Of a DNA stretch of 64,000 nucleotides, positions 1-9,382 are shown piece after piece. The stretch covers positions 32,653 through 96,652 of the forward strand of contig JALXBF010000183.1 in assembly GCA_026991575.1 (NCBI GenBank), read 5' to 3'. The notes under the pieces are model-generated. The model was given only the letters and a program-made list of their open reading frames with translations. It ran no database searches and had not been told where the DNA came from. Origin of the DNA: Planctomycetota bacterium (GTDB lineage Bacteria; Planctomycetota; Planctomycetia; JALXBF01). The position numbers and the translations under genes were made by a program. Positions within the stretch are counted from its first letter, which is position 1. Each line of letters opens with the position of its first letter.

Positions 1-1017
1 TTGATGAACGCGGATGATTTCGGGCTGACCTGGCCTGACCGGCTCACAGGCCTTGATGCATCCGGCCTGTCGGCCACAGCCGATTCCGCGTTCGTCGCAC
101 TTGCTGCCGGCCTGCTTCTGGCGAAACACTCCGGCGAGGGCCGACCCAATCCAAGGGTCTGGGCGACCGGTGCCTGGGACGAGCAGGACCGGGAGGTGGA
201 CCGGGTCGAGCAGGTGGAAGCCAAGATCCAAACGTGCATCCAATTCGGAGCCGAACGGATCTTCGTGCCTGCTGACGACGCGCGGCGGGCACGACGCTAC
301 GTGCGTAAGTTGGCACGCGATCCGGACATCATCCAACCGCTTCCGGTACAGGCCGACCTGGACCGAGTAGTCGGCACGGTTGCCGTCGAGTTCTGGCTGG
401 AGCCTCCGGTGGATGCACGGCTCAATCTGCTCATCTCCTATTACAACTTCCTGGCACGCTACGGCCGACACCGCCTGACGGACTTTGCCCTGAAACGGCT
501 CATCAATGCAAGGGCCCAGCGTTGCAGGGAGCGGTTACCTGAGAGCCTGAAGTTACTGCCAGATCGTAATCCGGTGCTCGTCACAACGCTCAGTCTGGCT
601 CCCGACCTGATCGAGTTGGCACAGGCTGTGTTTCGGCCCAGGCACGTCGTGTTGATCTACCTGCCTCGGGACCCAGGGCCGCGCAAGCGCTATGGCAGGC
701 TGATCGAGCAGTGGAAAAACCGGGTTTCGGTCGACGAGTACGCGTTCGAGCCAGACGATACGCAACGACCTGACCGCTGGGCTAAAGGCCTGTACGAGCA
801 CCTGACCACCAAGTTCGCGAACGCGCCGATCCTGGTCGACCACACGCCTGGGCCGAAGCCGGTATCTGTGGGACTGCTAGTGGCTGCGCCACCCGGCGTG
901 CATCACATCTACTTGGACCACCGGTACACGGCTGACTCGGTGCCGGAGCCGTTGCCGGTGGGTTACGTGGATTTCTCTCAGTTCCTGGCAGGGCGAACCA
1001 TCGGTGGCCGGCCCTAG
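1..1017 (+). CDS. Putative Lon-type (S16-like) protease domain fused to a C-terminal CARF-like domain; N-terminus probably outside the window
   Basis: ORF of 338 aa open from base 1. N-terminal part resembles the Lon catalytic core: 'GLSATADSAFVALAAGLLLA' (Ser region) and 'ATGAWDEQDREVDRVEQVEAKIQTCIQFGAERIFVPADD', which parallels '[34 protein letters not shown]' of the Lon in this same window. C-terminal part 'PVLVTTLSLAPDLIELAQAVF...APILVDHTPGPKPVSVGLLVAA...HHIYLDHRY' matches the CARF layout (first strand, then a degenerate D-x-T-G-G-T-K-like motif). Confidence 0.6.
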   Translation: MMNADDFGLTWPDRLTGLDASGLSATADSAFVALAAGLLLAKHSGEGRPNPRVWATGAWDEQDREVDRVEQVEAKIQTCIQFGAERIFVPADDARRARRYVRKLARDPDIIQPLPVQADLDRVVGTVAVEFWLEPPVDARLNLLISYYNFLARYGRHRLTDFALKRLINARAQRCRERLPESLKLLPDRNPVLVTTLSLAPDLIELAQAVFRPRHVVLIYLPRDPGPRKRYGRLIEQWKNRVSVDEYAFEPDDTQRPDRWAKGLYEHLTTKFANAPILVDHTPGPKPVSVGLLVAAPPGVHHIYLDHRYTADSVPEPLPVGYVDFSQFLAGRTIGGRP

Positions 1018-1047
1018 CACGCCCCGAGGCAACCGGTCACTGCGCTG

Positions 1048-4000
1048 CTACAGGCTACCGAGCAAGTCGGCAATTGCCTCGTCGACCGTCAGCTCATAGT
1101 CACCGCGCTGGCCGGCATGCCCTTCGACCCGGACCCAATAGCGGCCGGCGGACAGCTCCAGCACCATGTCGTACCGGTAGGTGGGATCGGCGGCCTCTGC
1201 TGTGGCCAGCCGGCCCAGCACGCTGCCGTCGGCTGCAATCACGGTCAAGACCGAATCGAAGCCCAGCGTTCGGTTGTCGACCTTGATGCGATACGTCCCG
1301 TTCGCAGTGACCTCAAAGCTGAACATGTCCCGGTCGCGTGCCCGCTCGATCCGTCCGGCGCCAATCCATAGCACCCGGGTGCCGAACGGCACACGTTCCA
1401 TCCGTGTCGCGCGTGCGCGTGAGCCGGCATGGTCGTCGCGAGCGGGCTTCAGATACTGGGCCGATAGCACGTAATCACCCACTGTGTTACGCTGGCCGCG
1501 TACGAGAATTCGGTACTGCCGCCCTTGCCGGACGGTGAACTCCACATGGCTATCCAGCGTGCCACCATAGTTGCCGTTCCGGGCGACCGTGCGCTTTCCG
1601 AGTTTGACCACGATCATCGGGTCCAGCGGGCTCTGTGGTGTCGTCACGTCGATTGCCACGCGGCCATTCTTGACCGCTCGGAACGCATACCAGTCCCTGT
1701 CAGTCGGCTCCTCAATGCGGCTGCGTAGGACGACGGGCTCATCGCCGACGGGCAACCGGTGTGCCTGACCCGGACGGTCACCGACATCGTCGGCCAATTC
1801 AGGGATCTCCGTACCGGCTCCGGCCGGAGGCGGATCGAAATTTCCAACGACCGGTTCGGACCGGCGATCGCCAAAGCGGTAGAAAATATCCTGATCGACC
1901 AGCGGGATGCCGGGGGTACCGGTCGGAGGTGGTTCGAACTGGCCGTCACGGTCAACGTCCAGGAACCATTCTGCCTCGCGCTCCTGTGGGTTGATCTTGA
2001 AGATGCCGATCTTCGCCTGGCCGCGCGCGTTCCAGTCTGCTGCTACAGGCCGCTTCCGTCCGCCCACCGGGGGCGATTCTGCGATGACCAGGTCGCCCGC
2101 GTTCCGCTGGAAGTTGTCATCCAGGTCGAGCAGCCACCGGTTTACTGGTGTTGTGCCCGGCTGGTACGTCCGGTACACACCGACATCGCCGTCGCCATCA
2201 CCATCCCAATCCCCGGCAACCGGGTGGCCTGCCATGTTCGTGGCGATCTGCTCACCGGCATCCAGCGTCATGTTACCGTTCAGATCCAGCCACCATGTCT
2301 TGTTAAAGTACAGCCCCACTTCGTCCACGCCGTCGCCGTTCCAGTCCGCGGCGATCGGCTGCGCGTTGACGTTGCCGAAGGTGAAGACGGCATCGCCGCC
2401 GTCCAGTGTGCCGTTGCCGTTGACGTCCAGCTCGAACATGTACGTGCCAGCGCGCAGGCCGTAGACGCCGATTTCATCAAAGCCATCGCCGTCCCAGTCG
2501 CCCGTAACCGGCCAGTCTCCCGGCTGCCCGAATCGCCAGACGATGTCCCGATTCGTGGCGTCCCGGTTGTCCGGGTCAAAGATGCCGTTACCGTTGAGGT
2601 CTACGAACCAGAGCCTGTCGTTGAAGACGGCGATCTCGGGCCGTGAGTCTACGGTGAACCGCCCGACAAAATCTTCACCTGGCACGCCGTCGCCCGAAGG
2701 CAGCACCTCGGCAGCGGTTCCAGGGCCGGTCGCCTGCACATCGCCGTCCAACCGGTTACCAGCTCGATCCGCGAGGCGGTCCGTGATTGTCAGCGTGAAG
2801 CGGTCGTCGGGCAGAGGTGTGGCGAAGACCAGGCGAACGGTCGTGCGCGCGATGTCACCGGCAACGGTTGCGTCGAGAAACAGCACGTCTGTGATCAGGA
2901 TATGCCCGTTGGCGTCGCCAACGAGGCGGTAGTTGCCGGGTGTCGTGGCCAGCACCGGGTTGACCGCCGGATACACGAAGCCCACCGCGCCGTTGACCCG
3001 CACCGGCTCATCCTCGAACGTGATGTCAATCGCTTGAGTCAGGGGCGTCGGGCCAAAGGTCGGGGCCAGCGGCTTGGGCGTGAAGACCGGCACGTTCGGC
3101 CCACCCGACAGCGGCACGTACTCGATGTTCGTCACCCGTGGCCCGCGGGTGTCCACGAAGATCTCCAGTGACTGCGGGCTACTAACGTTGCCGGCCAAGT
3201 CCTCGGCCGTGACGAAGATGGTCCGCAGGCCGTCCTGCGGGAAGTAGCTCGGGTCGTTCAGGTCGATTTCGGTGCGGAATTCCCAGAGTCCGCGCGGGAA
3301 CTGATCAGACCCATCGGTCGGAACCGCGACCGTCTCACCGAGGAACAGGTCGCTGCCTGGGTCGAGCAGCCCGTCGCCGTTCAGGTCCGCATACACGCGC
3401 ACGATGGCATTCGCTTCGGCAACACCCCACCAGGTCGGCGTCGTGTCGGCCGTGATTCTGTCGACGAACGTGTCCGGCTGATCAACGATGCCGGTGTCGG
3501 AATCCGGGTGCAGGCCATCATTCGCCACCGACGGCTCACCGAACGCAACCGGCGGAGCAACCGTATCGACGAAGATCTCCAGCGACTCGCTTCTCGGACC
3601 GAATCCGCGACGTGTCGGATCGGCCGGGTCGGTCATTTCGACACGGGCAGAAATGAAATGGCTCCCGTCGGGCAGGTCGAGACCGGCTCCGTTGAGCGCG
3701 TTGTCGAAATCAAACACATAGACACCCGGAACCGCGCTCGGCTGGGCAAAGCCGACCGGTTCCTGTGGGTCGATGCCCGGCACCTGTGGGTCGCCCTCCA
3801 CAAAGACCGCGACGCGATAGCCTGGGGTCGTGTCTGCCGGGTCAATCGACGGGTTGAACGGAATCGGAATCACCTCATCCGGGGGATCTTGCGGGCCCGG
3901 ATTGCCGGGCAGATCCTGCAGCAGGATGGCGTCGTCCAGGCGGAGGACGATGGTCGGTGAGTTGTCGCAAGTGACGTTGTCCGTTTGGTTCCTGCCCGTG

Positions 4001-7000
4001 TCGCTGTTCAGAGCCGACGGTGGATCATCGGTGCAGTCGTAGTTCGGGTCGGTTGGCAGATCGTCGAGTTCCAGATCGTATGGCGTGGGGGGGAGGTCGT
4101 TGATGATGGTCAAGTCATAGGCGTTTACGACCGGTGATGTCGGGCTTCCGGCCGGAGCCCCGAAGACTCTCACGTAGTACGTCTCGCCAGCCACGACCGG
4201 AATCCGCACCCGCTCGTCATCATCTGTGTCGTTGGTCCCGAACAGCGGCCCGTTGCCGGCGATGAGGGTGCCGTCCTCGTCGTAGATCTCCAGCTGCAGA
4301 TCACCGCCAGCCGGGAGTAATGCCGGGTCAAACTGGCGGAAATACGCCTGCACGTCGAGGGTCCCCGTCTGGTAAGCAACCACACGGAACCAGTCCTCAT
4401 CGGCCGGCACGAAGCGGTGCTCTCCCCAGTTCGGGAAGATAACAAGATTCGACACGTTGATCCGTTCACCCGAACCCAGGAAAGCGGCTGTTGCCCGGAA
4501 CTGGTTCGGTTCGTACAGGTCCGGGCCCGCGATCAGCAGGTTGTTGTCTCGGCCGACGCCCGGGTCAGTGATCGGCGAGACGACCTCGATGTCGCGGTAA
4601 CTGATATCCGGCATCGCAACCGCGTTGCGGTAGACCCGAACGCGACCCTGGTCCGCGTCGCGGCCGCGGTACAGCACGACGAAATCGCTTGCTGGCAGGG
4701 GGGCACCGCCCGCCTGGGCCACGACCAGCGCATCGCTCGCTCCCGGGGGACCACCGTCGACAGAAACCGAGCGGTTGTACGGCTGACCGTCGGTCGAGGT
4801 GGCCGCTGCCGGAGCCGGGATGACCAGGACGGTGTCATTGCCAAGACCAGCTTCGATCGAGACATGTTCTACCGTATCCGCGAGCTGGACCGGTTTTAGC
4901 ACCGTGCCCGCTGCGTTTTCCACGGAGACCACTCGTGCTGGGCTGTCCACAGTGATCACGTCGTGATTGTTCGTGCCGGACACGACAACGGTGTCGGCCA
5001 CGGCGTCCAGCAGATCGACGGTGAACGTCCCTGGAATGGCATCGAACCGGAAGCTTGTCACAAGGCCATCCAGTGTGAACCGCCCGCCGTCAGCGGCATG
5101 TGGGCGATACCGTAGTGTGTCGTCGATTACCTCCCGGCCCAGGACCGTGAGCGTGTCGGCGCCTCCGCCTCCGTCGATCTGGACCGACTCGATGCCGGCA
5201 AACGATATCGTGGAACCCACGCCGCTGATTGTTTGAACGTCCAGGTCAACGCTGATGGCATCCGCTCCAGCGGTCCCGATCACCTCCAGGCTGTCGCTTT
5301 GCCCAGGACCACCACCGTCGACGACAAGGTCCAGGCCGCCGGTGGGGTAGGCCGCGAGGCTGTCGTCGCCGTCGAGCAGTTCGAAGGTGACCGGGCTGAG
5401 CTGATGCAGCACGACGTTTGCTCGGCCCGCGGTCGTGACCACCGAGCCACTGATGGCCATTGCGTCCGACTGGTCGGTGCCACGCAGTGTCGCGGTGCCG
5501 CCTGTGGCAGGTCCCGCAAGATGTAGCGCCTTCGGCGGCATGGTGCCTCCGGTCAGTCCGCGGTACCGGATCTCCAGGCCGTCTGCCCACAGCGTGCCAC
5601 GGTCGGTGGCCACGTCGGGCGCGTGGAGATACTGTTCAGCTTCGGTGATCCACAGGTTTGCGGTCGGCCCGGCCACATCGATGGCCAGTGTTTCGGTGCC
5701 GATGAACGCCACGGGCGGCTGCGCAATGCCGGCAATCCGGTTGACGCTGCGGTCGATGGTCACCGCCGCTGCCACACCCGTTGCCTGTAGCGTGTCGGAG
5801 CCGGCCTTCAGATCGATGGTGAGCAGGTCGTCGGAGTCCAGCCCGATCAGCTCGATCGTCGGGCCGACACCGGTGAGCTCGATCCCGGTGCCGACGAGAT
5901 CCACGGTCAGCACGTCGTCGCTGCCTGTTCCGAGCACGCGCGCGGTCTGACTGGTCCCCGTGCCGAAGTCGGCAACAATCGTGCGCAAAGCAGTAGTGGT
6001 GATGTCCTGCATGACCAGCCCGTCGTCACCAGCATCCAAATCGAGATTGAGGTCTTCGACACCCGCTAACGTGACGTCCGTTCCATCGACTGTCACCGTG
6101 GCGACAGTTCCGTTGGCGCCTAGCACCACCGCTTGGTTACCGCCATCGCCGACCATCCGGGCCTGGTCTTCGCCGTCTCCCCCGATGAAGTAGTCGGCAG
6201 CGTCACCACGCCCCCAGTGCAGGAGATCGGGACCGGCACCCCCGTTGAAGACGTCTGCGGCACCACCCGACCAGAAATGATCCTCTCCGTCTCCTGCGTC
6301 GAACTCAATCGGCGTGCTGGTCACGTTGATCGCATCAACGAGGTCCTTGCCCGGGCCGGTGCGGATTGTGATCCGGTTCAGGCCCGTTGCGACCACGTCC
6401 TGCATGAAGCGAACACGATCGTTGGGCGAGTCGAGTGGGTCGTCATTGGAGGCCAGGTCAAGAGCCAAGTTGGTAACGTCGTAGAACTCGAGCGTCTCGA
6501 ACGCCACGCCGCCGCTCGTTCCTGTGATCTTATTCGACGTGTTGGATACCTTGACGATCTGGATATCGTCGTTGCTGTTTGGGCTGATGAAAGTAAACTC
6601 GGCGAAGCCGCTGATTACGATCGGCTCAAGGTCCTGGAAACGTATGCTGCCACCGTCCATCTGCAGGGTGCCCGCGCCGGTGACGGCCGGATCGGGCAGA
6701 TAGCTGCCCACTGACGAGCTACCGATCAGGATGATCCTGTCGCCCCCAAGGCTGTCGCCGCGCCCGTCGAAATCAATGCCACCTACAGGAATGGACTGCC
6801 CGGCGCTGTTGTCCACGACTAACCAATCGGCGTCATCAGACCCGGTGATGATCAGCCGCTCGACGGCATCGTATAGTAGCGTCCGGGAAAGCTGGCCATC
6901 TAGGAACACCTCCAGCATGGGGCCGTTACGGCGAATCAAGAACTCGTCGAAGTCGTTGCCGCCGGTATTGGTGCCGTCACCGTAGAGGTCGTCCGCGGAG

Positions 7001-8439
7001 ATGTAGATATCGGACTTGCCAAAGCTGAGTGCGGCGACTCTCGTCTGCCAGCCACTGCCTGGGCTGTCGATGTACTGGGTCGTGTACCAGAACGTACGGC
7101 CATCGGCCGGATCGACGGTCATGCTGCTGTAGTCACCCCAGCGCGGATTACCACTCTGCCAACCGCCTCCGGTCACAATCGTGTGCTCGCCGTCGGGCAG
7201 CGCACCGAGTGGATCGCCCGGCTGTCTACCGGCGTAGCGGATGCTTGGATAGACAGTCTTGCTCGAGACGCTGTAGCCCAGTGCGATTTCGCCCAACTCA
7301 TTGATGGCCGTCGATCCCATCCAGTGGTGTTCGTCATCGGGGGCGTATGTACCTTCCTGGTACACGGTCCAGGTGGGCGTTCCGGAACGGCGCAGTTCGA
7401 ACCAGCGGATGCCGGCTTGTTCCTCCGCAGTGCCGCCGTCGTAATCCGGCGTACTGTCCTCGTTGGCATCGACCGTGAAGCTGCCCACCAGCGCCTCATA
7501 GCCGTCGAACACCCGGTAGGTGACTCGGTAGTGCATGTAGTGGGGAAGGGCGTCGATCTGTTGGGACGTGCCCGGCTGCTCGATGTCCTCGCGGCCAGGG
7601 TCACCGAGCCAGTAGTCAAACTCCTGAATCGGCACGACCTGAGCCAGCGTGTAGGTCGAGTTAGCTGGCGTGACGAAGTCGACGTCGAACTGCCAGATCT
7701 CAAGGAAATCGGCGTTCGGGTCAGCCGACCCAGGGTTCGTCACTTCGTCGTCGACCTGTCGCACGAAAATGCCTGGCGTGCCGGGCGGTGGAGGGGCACC
7801 GTCAAGATCAACAGGCATGATGTGGTTGCGAGCCCAATTAGGCAGATCGACACCAGATCGCCGCACCATCTTGGCAGGGTTGCCCTGGAGCATGGCGGAG
7901 CGCTCCAGGGCATAGACCGGGTTGTCGCCCTCGTTGGTGCCGATGTAGTACGCGTCCGGCCACACGGCAAGCTTGGGATAGTCGGGGAAATTGGGCGTCT
8001 CGAACTCGTATGCGTACCAGTCGTCCGGATCGGACGTGGGCACGCCGGTCTTGGACACGTATACACAGAGTGCATTGTCGACGGCGTCGTCGACAAACTC
8101 CAGCAGCACCCAGCGGTCAGCGAGGTGGTCGTACGCGACGATCGGATCACCTCTGCCGTTAGCGCAGTCAGACCCAGGGGGAGCAAGTGAGTCGAGCAGG
8201 AACGTGTCGAGCGTGGTTCCGTCTTTCTGGTAGATGGCCACGCGCGTGCCGCCCGCTGCGTTGGTGGCCTGCACGTAATGGTTCGGGCCGACATCGCCAA
8301 CGGTGTCCGACGGCCGTGCGCCAGTGAAGCCGATCCCGTCGAAGTTGACTAACGGCGTGGCGAAGGCAAGCAGTACGCGCTCTTCGAGCTGCTCCAGCCG
8401 AGTGAGACGGCGGGCTCCACGGCGCTTGGCGATGCGCAT
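1048..8439 (-). CDS. Giant LEPR-XLL-type surface/exported protein with bacterial pre-peptidase (PPC)-like, Ig-like and FG-GAP-like segments
   Basis: 2463 aa ORF; N-terminus MRIAKRRGARRLTRLEQLEERVLLA; repeated 'DWDGDGFDEIGVYG'-type segments; PPC-like 'DRDWYAFRAVKNGRVAIDVTTPQS...'; many G/D-rich beta repeats. Confidence 0.85.
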   Translation of the reverse strand: MRIAKRRGARRLTRLEQLEERVLLAFATPLVNFDGIGFTGARPSDTVGDVGPNHYVQATNAAGGTRVAIYQKDGTTLDTFLLDSLAPPGSDCANGRGDPIVAYDHLADRWVLLEFVDDAVDNALCVYVSKTGVPTSDPDDWYAYEFETPNFPDYPKLAVWPDAYYIGTNEGDNPVYALERSAMLQGNPAKMVRRSGVDLPNWARNHIMPVDLDGAPPPPGTPGIFVRQVDDEVTNPGSADPNADFLEIWQFDVDFVTPANSTYTLAQVVPIQEFDYWLGDPGREDIEQPGTSQQIDALPHYMHYRVTYRVFDGYEALVGSFTVDANEDSTPDYDGGTAEEQAGIRWFELRRSGTPTWTVYQEGTYAPDDEHHWMGSTAINELGEIALGYSVSSKTVYPSIRYAGRQPGDPLGALPDGEHTIVTGGGWQSGNPRWGDYSSMTVDPADGRTFWYTTQYIDSPGSGWQTRVAALSFGKSDIYISADDLYGDGTNTGGNDFDEFLIRRNGPMLEVFLDGQLSRTLLYDAVERLIITGSDDADWLVVDNSAGQSIPVGGIDFDGRGDSLGGDRIILIGSSSVGSYLPDPAVTGAGTLQMDGGSIRFQDLEPIVISGFAEFTFISPNSNDDIQIVKVSNTSNKITGTSGGVAFETLEFYDVTNLALDLASNDDPLDSPNDRVRFMQDVVATGLNRITIRTGPGKDLVDAINVTSTPIEFDAGDGEDHFWSGGAADVFNGGAGPDLLHWGRGDAADYFIGGDGEDQARMVGDGGNQAVVLGANGTVATVTVDGTDVTLAGVEDLNLDLDAGDDGLVMQDITTTALRTIVADFGTGTSQTARVLGTGSDDVLTVDLVGTGIELTGVGPTIELIGLDSDDLLTIDLKAGSDTLQATGVAAAVTIDRSVNRIAGIAQPPVAFIGTETLAIDVAGPTANLWITEAEQYLHAPDVATDRGTLWADGLEIRYRGLTGGTMPPKALHLAGPATGGTATLRGTDQSDAMAISGSVVTTAGRANVVLHQLSPVTFELLDGDDSLAAYPTGGLDLVVDGGGPGQSDSLEVIGTAGADAISVDLDVQTISGVGSTISFAGIESVQIDGGGGADTLTVLGREVIDDTLRYRPHAADGGRFTLDGLVTSFRFDAIPGTFTVDLLDAVADTVVVSGTNNHDVITVDSPARVVSVENAAGTVLKPVQLADTVEHVSIEAGLGNDTVLVIPAPAAATSTDGQPYNRSVSVDGGPPGASDALVVAQAGGAPLPASDFVVLYRGRDADQGRVRVYRNAVAMPDISYRDIEVVSPITDPGVGRDNNLLIAGPDLYEPNQFRATAAFLGSGERINVSNLVIFPNWGEHRFVPADEDWFRVVAYQTGTLDVQAYFRQFDPALLPAGGDLQLEIYDEDGTLIAGNGPLFGTNDTDDDERVRIPVVAGETYYVRVFGAPAGSPTSPVVNAYDLTIINDLPPTPYDLELDDLPTDPNYDCTDDPPSALNSDTGRNQTDNVTCDNSPTIVLRLDDAILLQDLPGNPGPQDPPDEVIPIPFNPSIDPADTTPGYRVAVFVEGDPQVPGIDPQEPVGFAQPSAVPGVYVFDFDNALNGAGLDLPDGSHFISARVEMTDPADPTRRGFGPRSESLEIFVDTVAPPVAFGEPSVANDGLHPDSDTGIVDQPDTFVDRITADTTPTWWGVAEANAIVRVYADLNGDGLLDPGSDLFLGETVAVPTDGSDQFPRGLWEFRTEIDLNDPSYFPQDGLRTIFVTAEDLAGNVSSPQSLEIFVDTRGPRVTNIEYVPLSGGPNVPVFTPKPLAPTFGPTPLTQAIDITFEDEPVRVNGAVGFVYPAVNPVLATTPGNYRLVGDANGHILITDVLFLDATVAGDIARTTVRLVFATPLPDDRFTLTITDRLADRAGNRLDGDVQATGPGTAAEVLPSGDGVPGEDFVGRFTVDSRPEIAVFNDRLWFVDLNGNGIFDPDNRDATNRDIVWRFGQPGDWPVTGDWDGDGFDEIGVYGLRAGTYMFELDVNGNGTLDGGDAVFTFGNVNAQPIAADWNGDGVDEVGLYFNKTWWLDLNGNMTLDAGEQIATNMAGHPVAGDWDGDGDGDVGVYRTYQPGTTPVNRWLLDLDDNFQRNAGDLVIAESPPVGGRKRPVAADWNARGQAKIGIFKINPQEREAEWFLDVDRDGQFEPPPTGTPGIPLVDQDIFYRFGDRRSEPVVGNFDPPPAGAGTEIPELADDVGDRPGQAHRLPVGDEPVVLRSRIEEPTDRDWYAFRAVKNGRVAIDVTTPQSPLDPMIVVKLGKRTVARNGNYGGTLDSHVEFTVRQGRQYRILVRGQRNTVGDYVLSAQYLKPARDDHAGSRARATRMERVPFGTRVLWIGAGRIERARDRDMFSFEVTANGTYRIKVDNRTLGFDSVLTVIAADGSVLGRLATAEAADPTYRYDMVLELSAGRYWVRVEGHAGQRGDYELTVDEAIADLLGSL

Positions 8440-9009
8440 AAAGCACCCCCGGCGTCAAGCCAGAGTTGGACTGTGTGTTGGACACCGCACTGCGGTCAGG
8501 ATGACAGGTATTGCGGTGTGGTTGTCGCAGCTAGCAGAGTGCGGGTCGCAGAGGTGGCTTCGGAGTCGCGCGCTACCGAGACCAGTTCTTGACCCAATCT
8601 GCTGGAGCCGCCATCGCACCGGCAACACCAACAGCCGAAACCTTAACTGATTGCACCCGCACTGTCAACCCCTTTTGCGACACGCCACTGCGCCCGACCG
8701 TCGCAATTTGGCAAGAGTTCACGAGGCCCATCGTTCCTGACTGGCCCACCCATGGGCTCGCGATCAGCACGCCTGCTCGGCTCCTGCGTCGTCGGGGACA
8801 GCCACCCGCCGATCAGACAATGGCGACCAGTTCAGGGTTATCGCCGCCAAGATGTCGGCACCAAGGCGCACCGCACGGGAAAGAGTTGCGTATCGCGGGG
8901 TAGTGGCGTGAACCTGTCTCCCAGCCATCCCCGCCTGCACGTTCCCAGCTACGGCGCGGTGACCGGAAGCTCAAGCGGTCGCATTCCTGCAGTTCGACGG
9001 GGGTCAAAG

Positions 9010-9082
<73 letters not shown>

Positions 9083-9382
9083 GTGAGTCAGCGGCAACGC
9101 AGATCACTGTCATCTTATGCCCCACGGCCCACATGGCAAGCACCCGAGCCGGCGGTCATCCGCTGGAGTCTTCAGACCCATCCCGATCCGTCCCCCCTCG
9201 AACGCCAGGTACGGATGAGACCGACGGTGGTCTCCCCGTTAGGCTGCTCGATGGCCCGGGATTGCGGTCCAACTAGCCATACGATTCCGCTGTAGCAGGA
9301 GCCTTGCACCCGAGACTGGCCATGCCTGCTGGCGGGGCCGCGCGGCCAACGGGACGCATGTGGGCGGAGCGGGCGTGGCGGG

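Noticed and set aside
1759-2646. 295-aa plus-strand ORF (and other long ORFs opposite the giant protein)
   Set aside because: Antisense to the strongly supported 2463-aa CDS; arises from high GC and lack of stop codons; no domain pattern.
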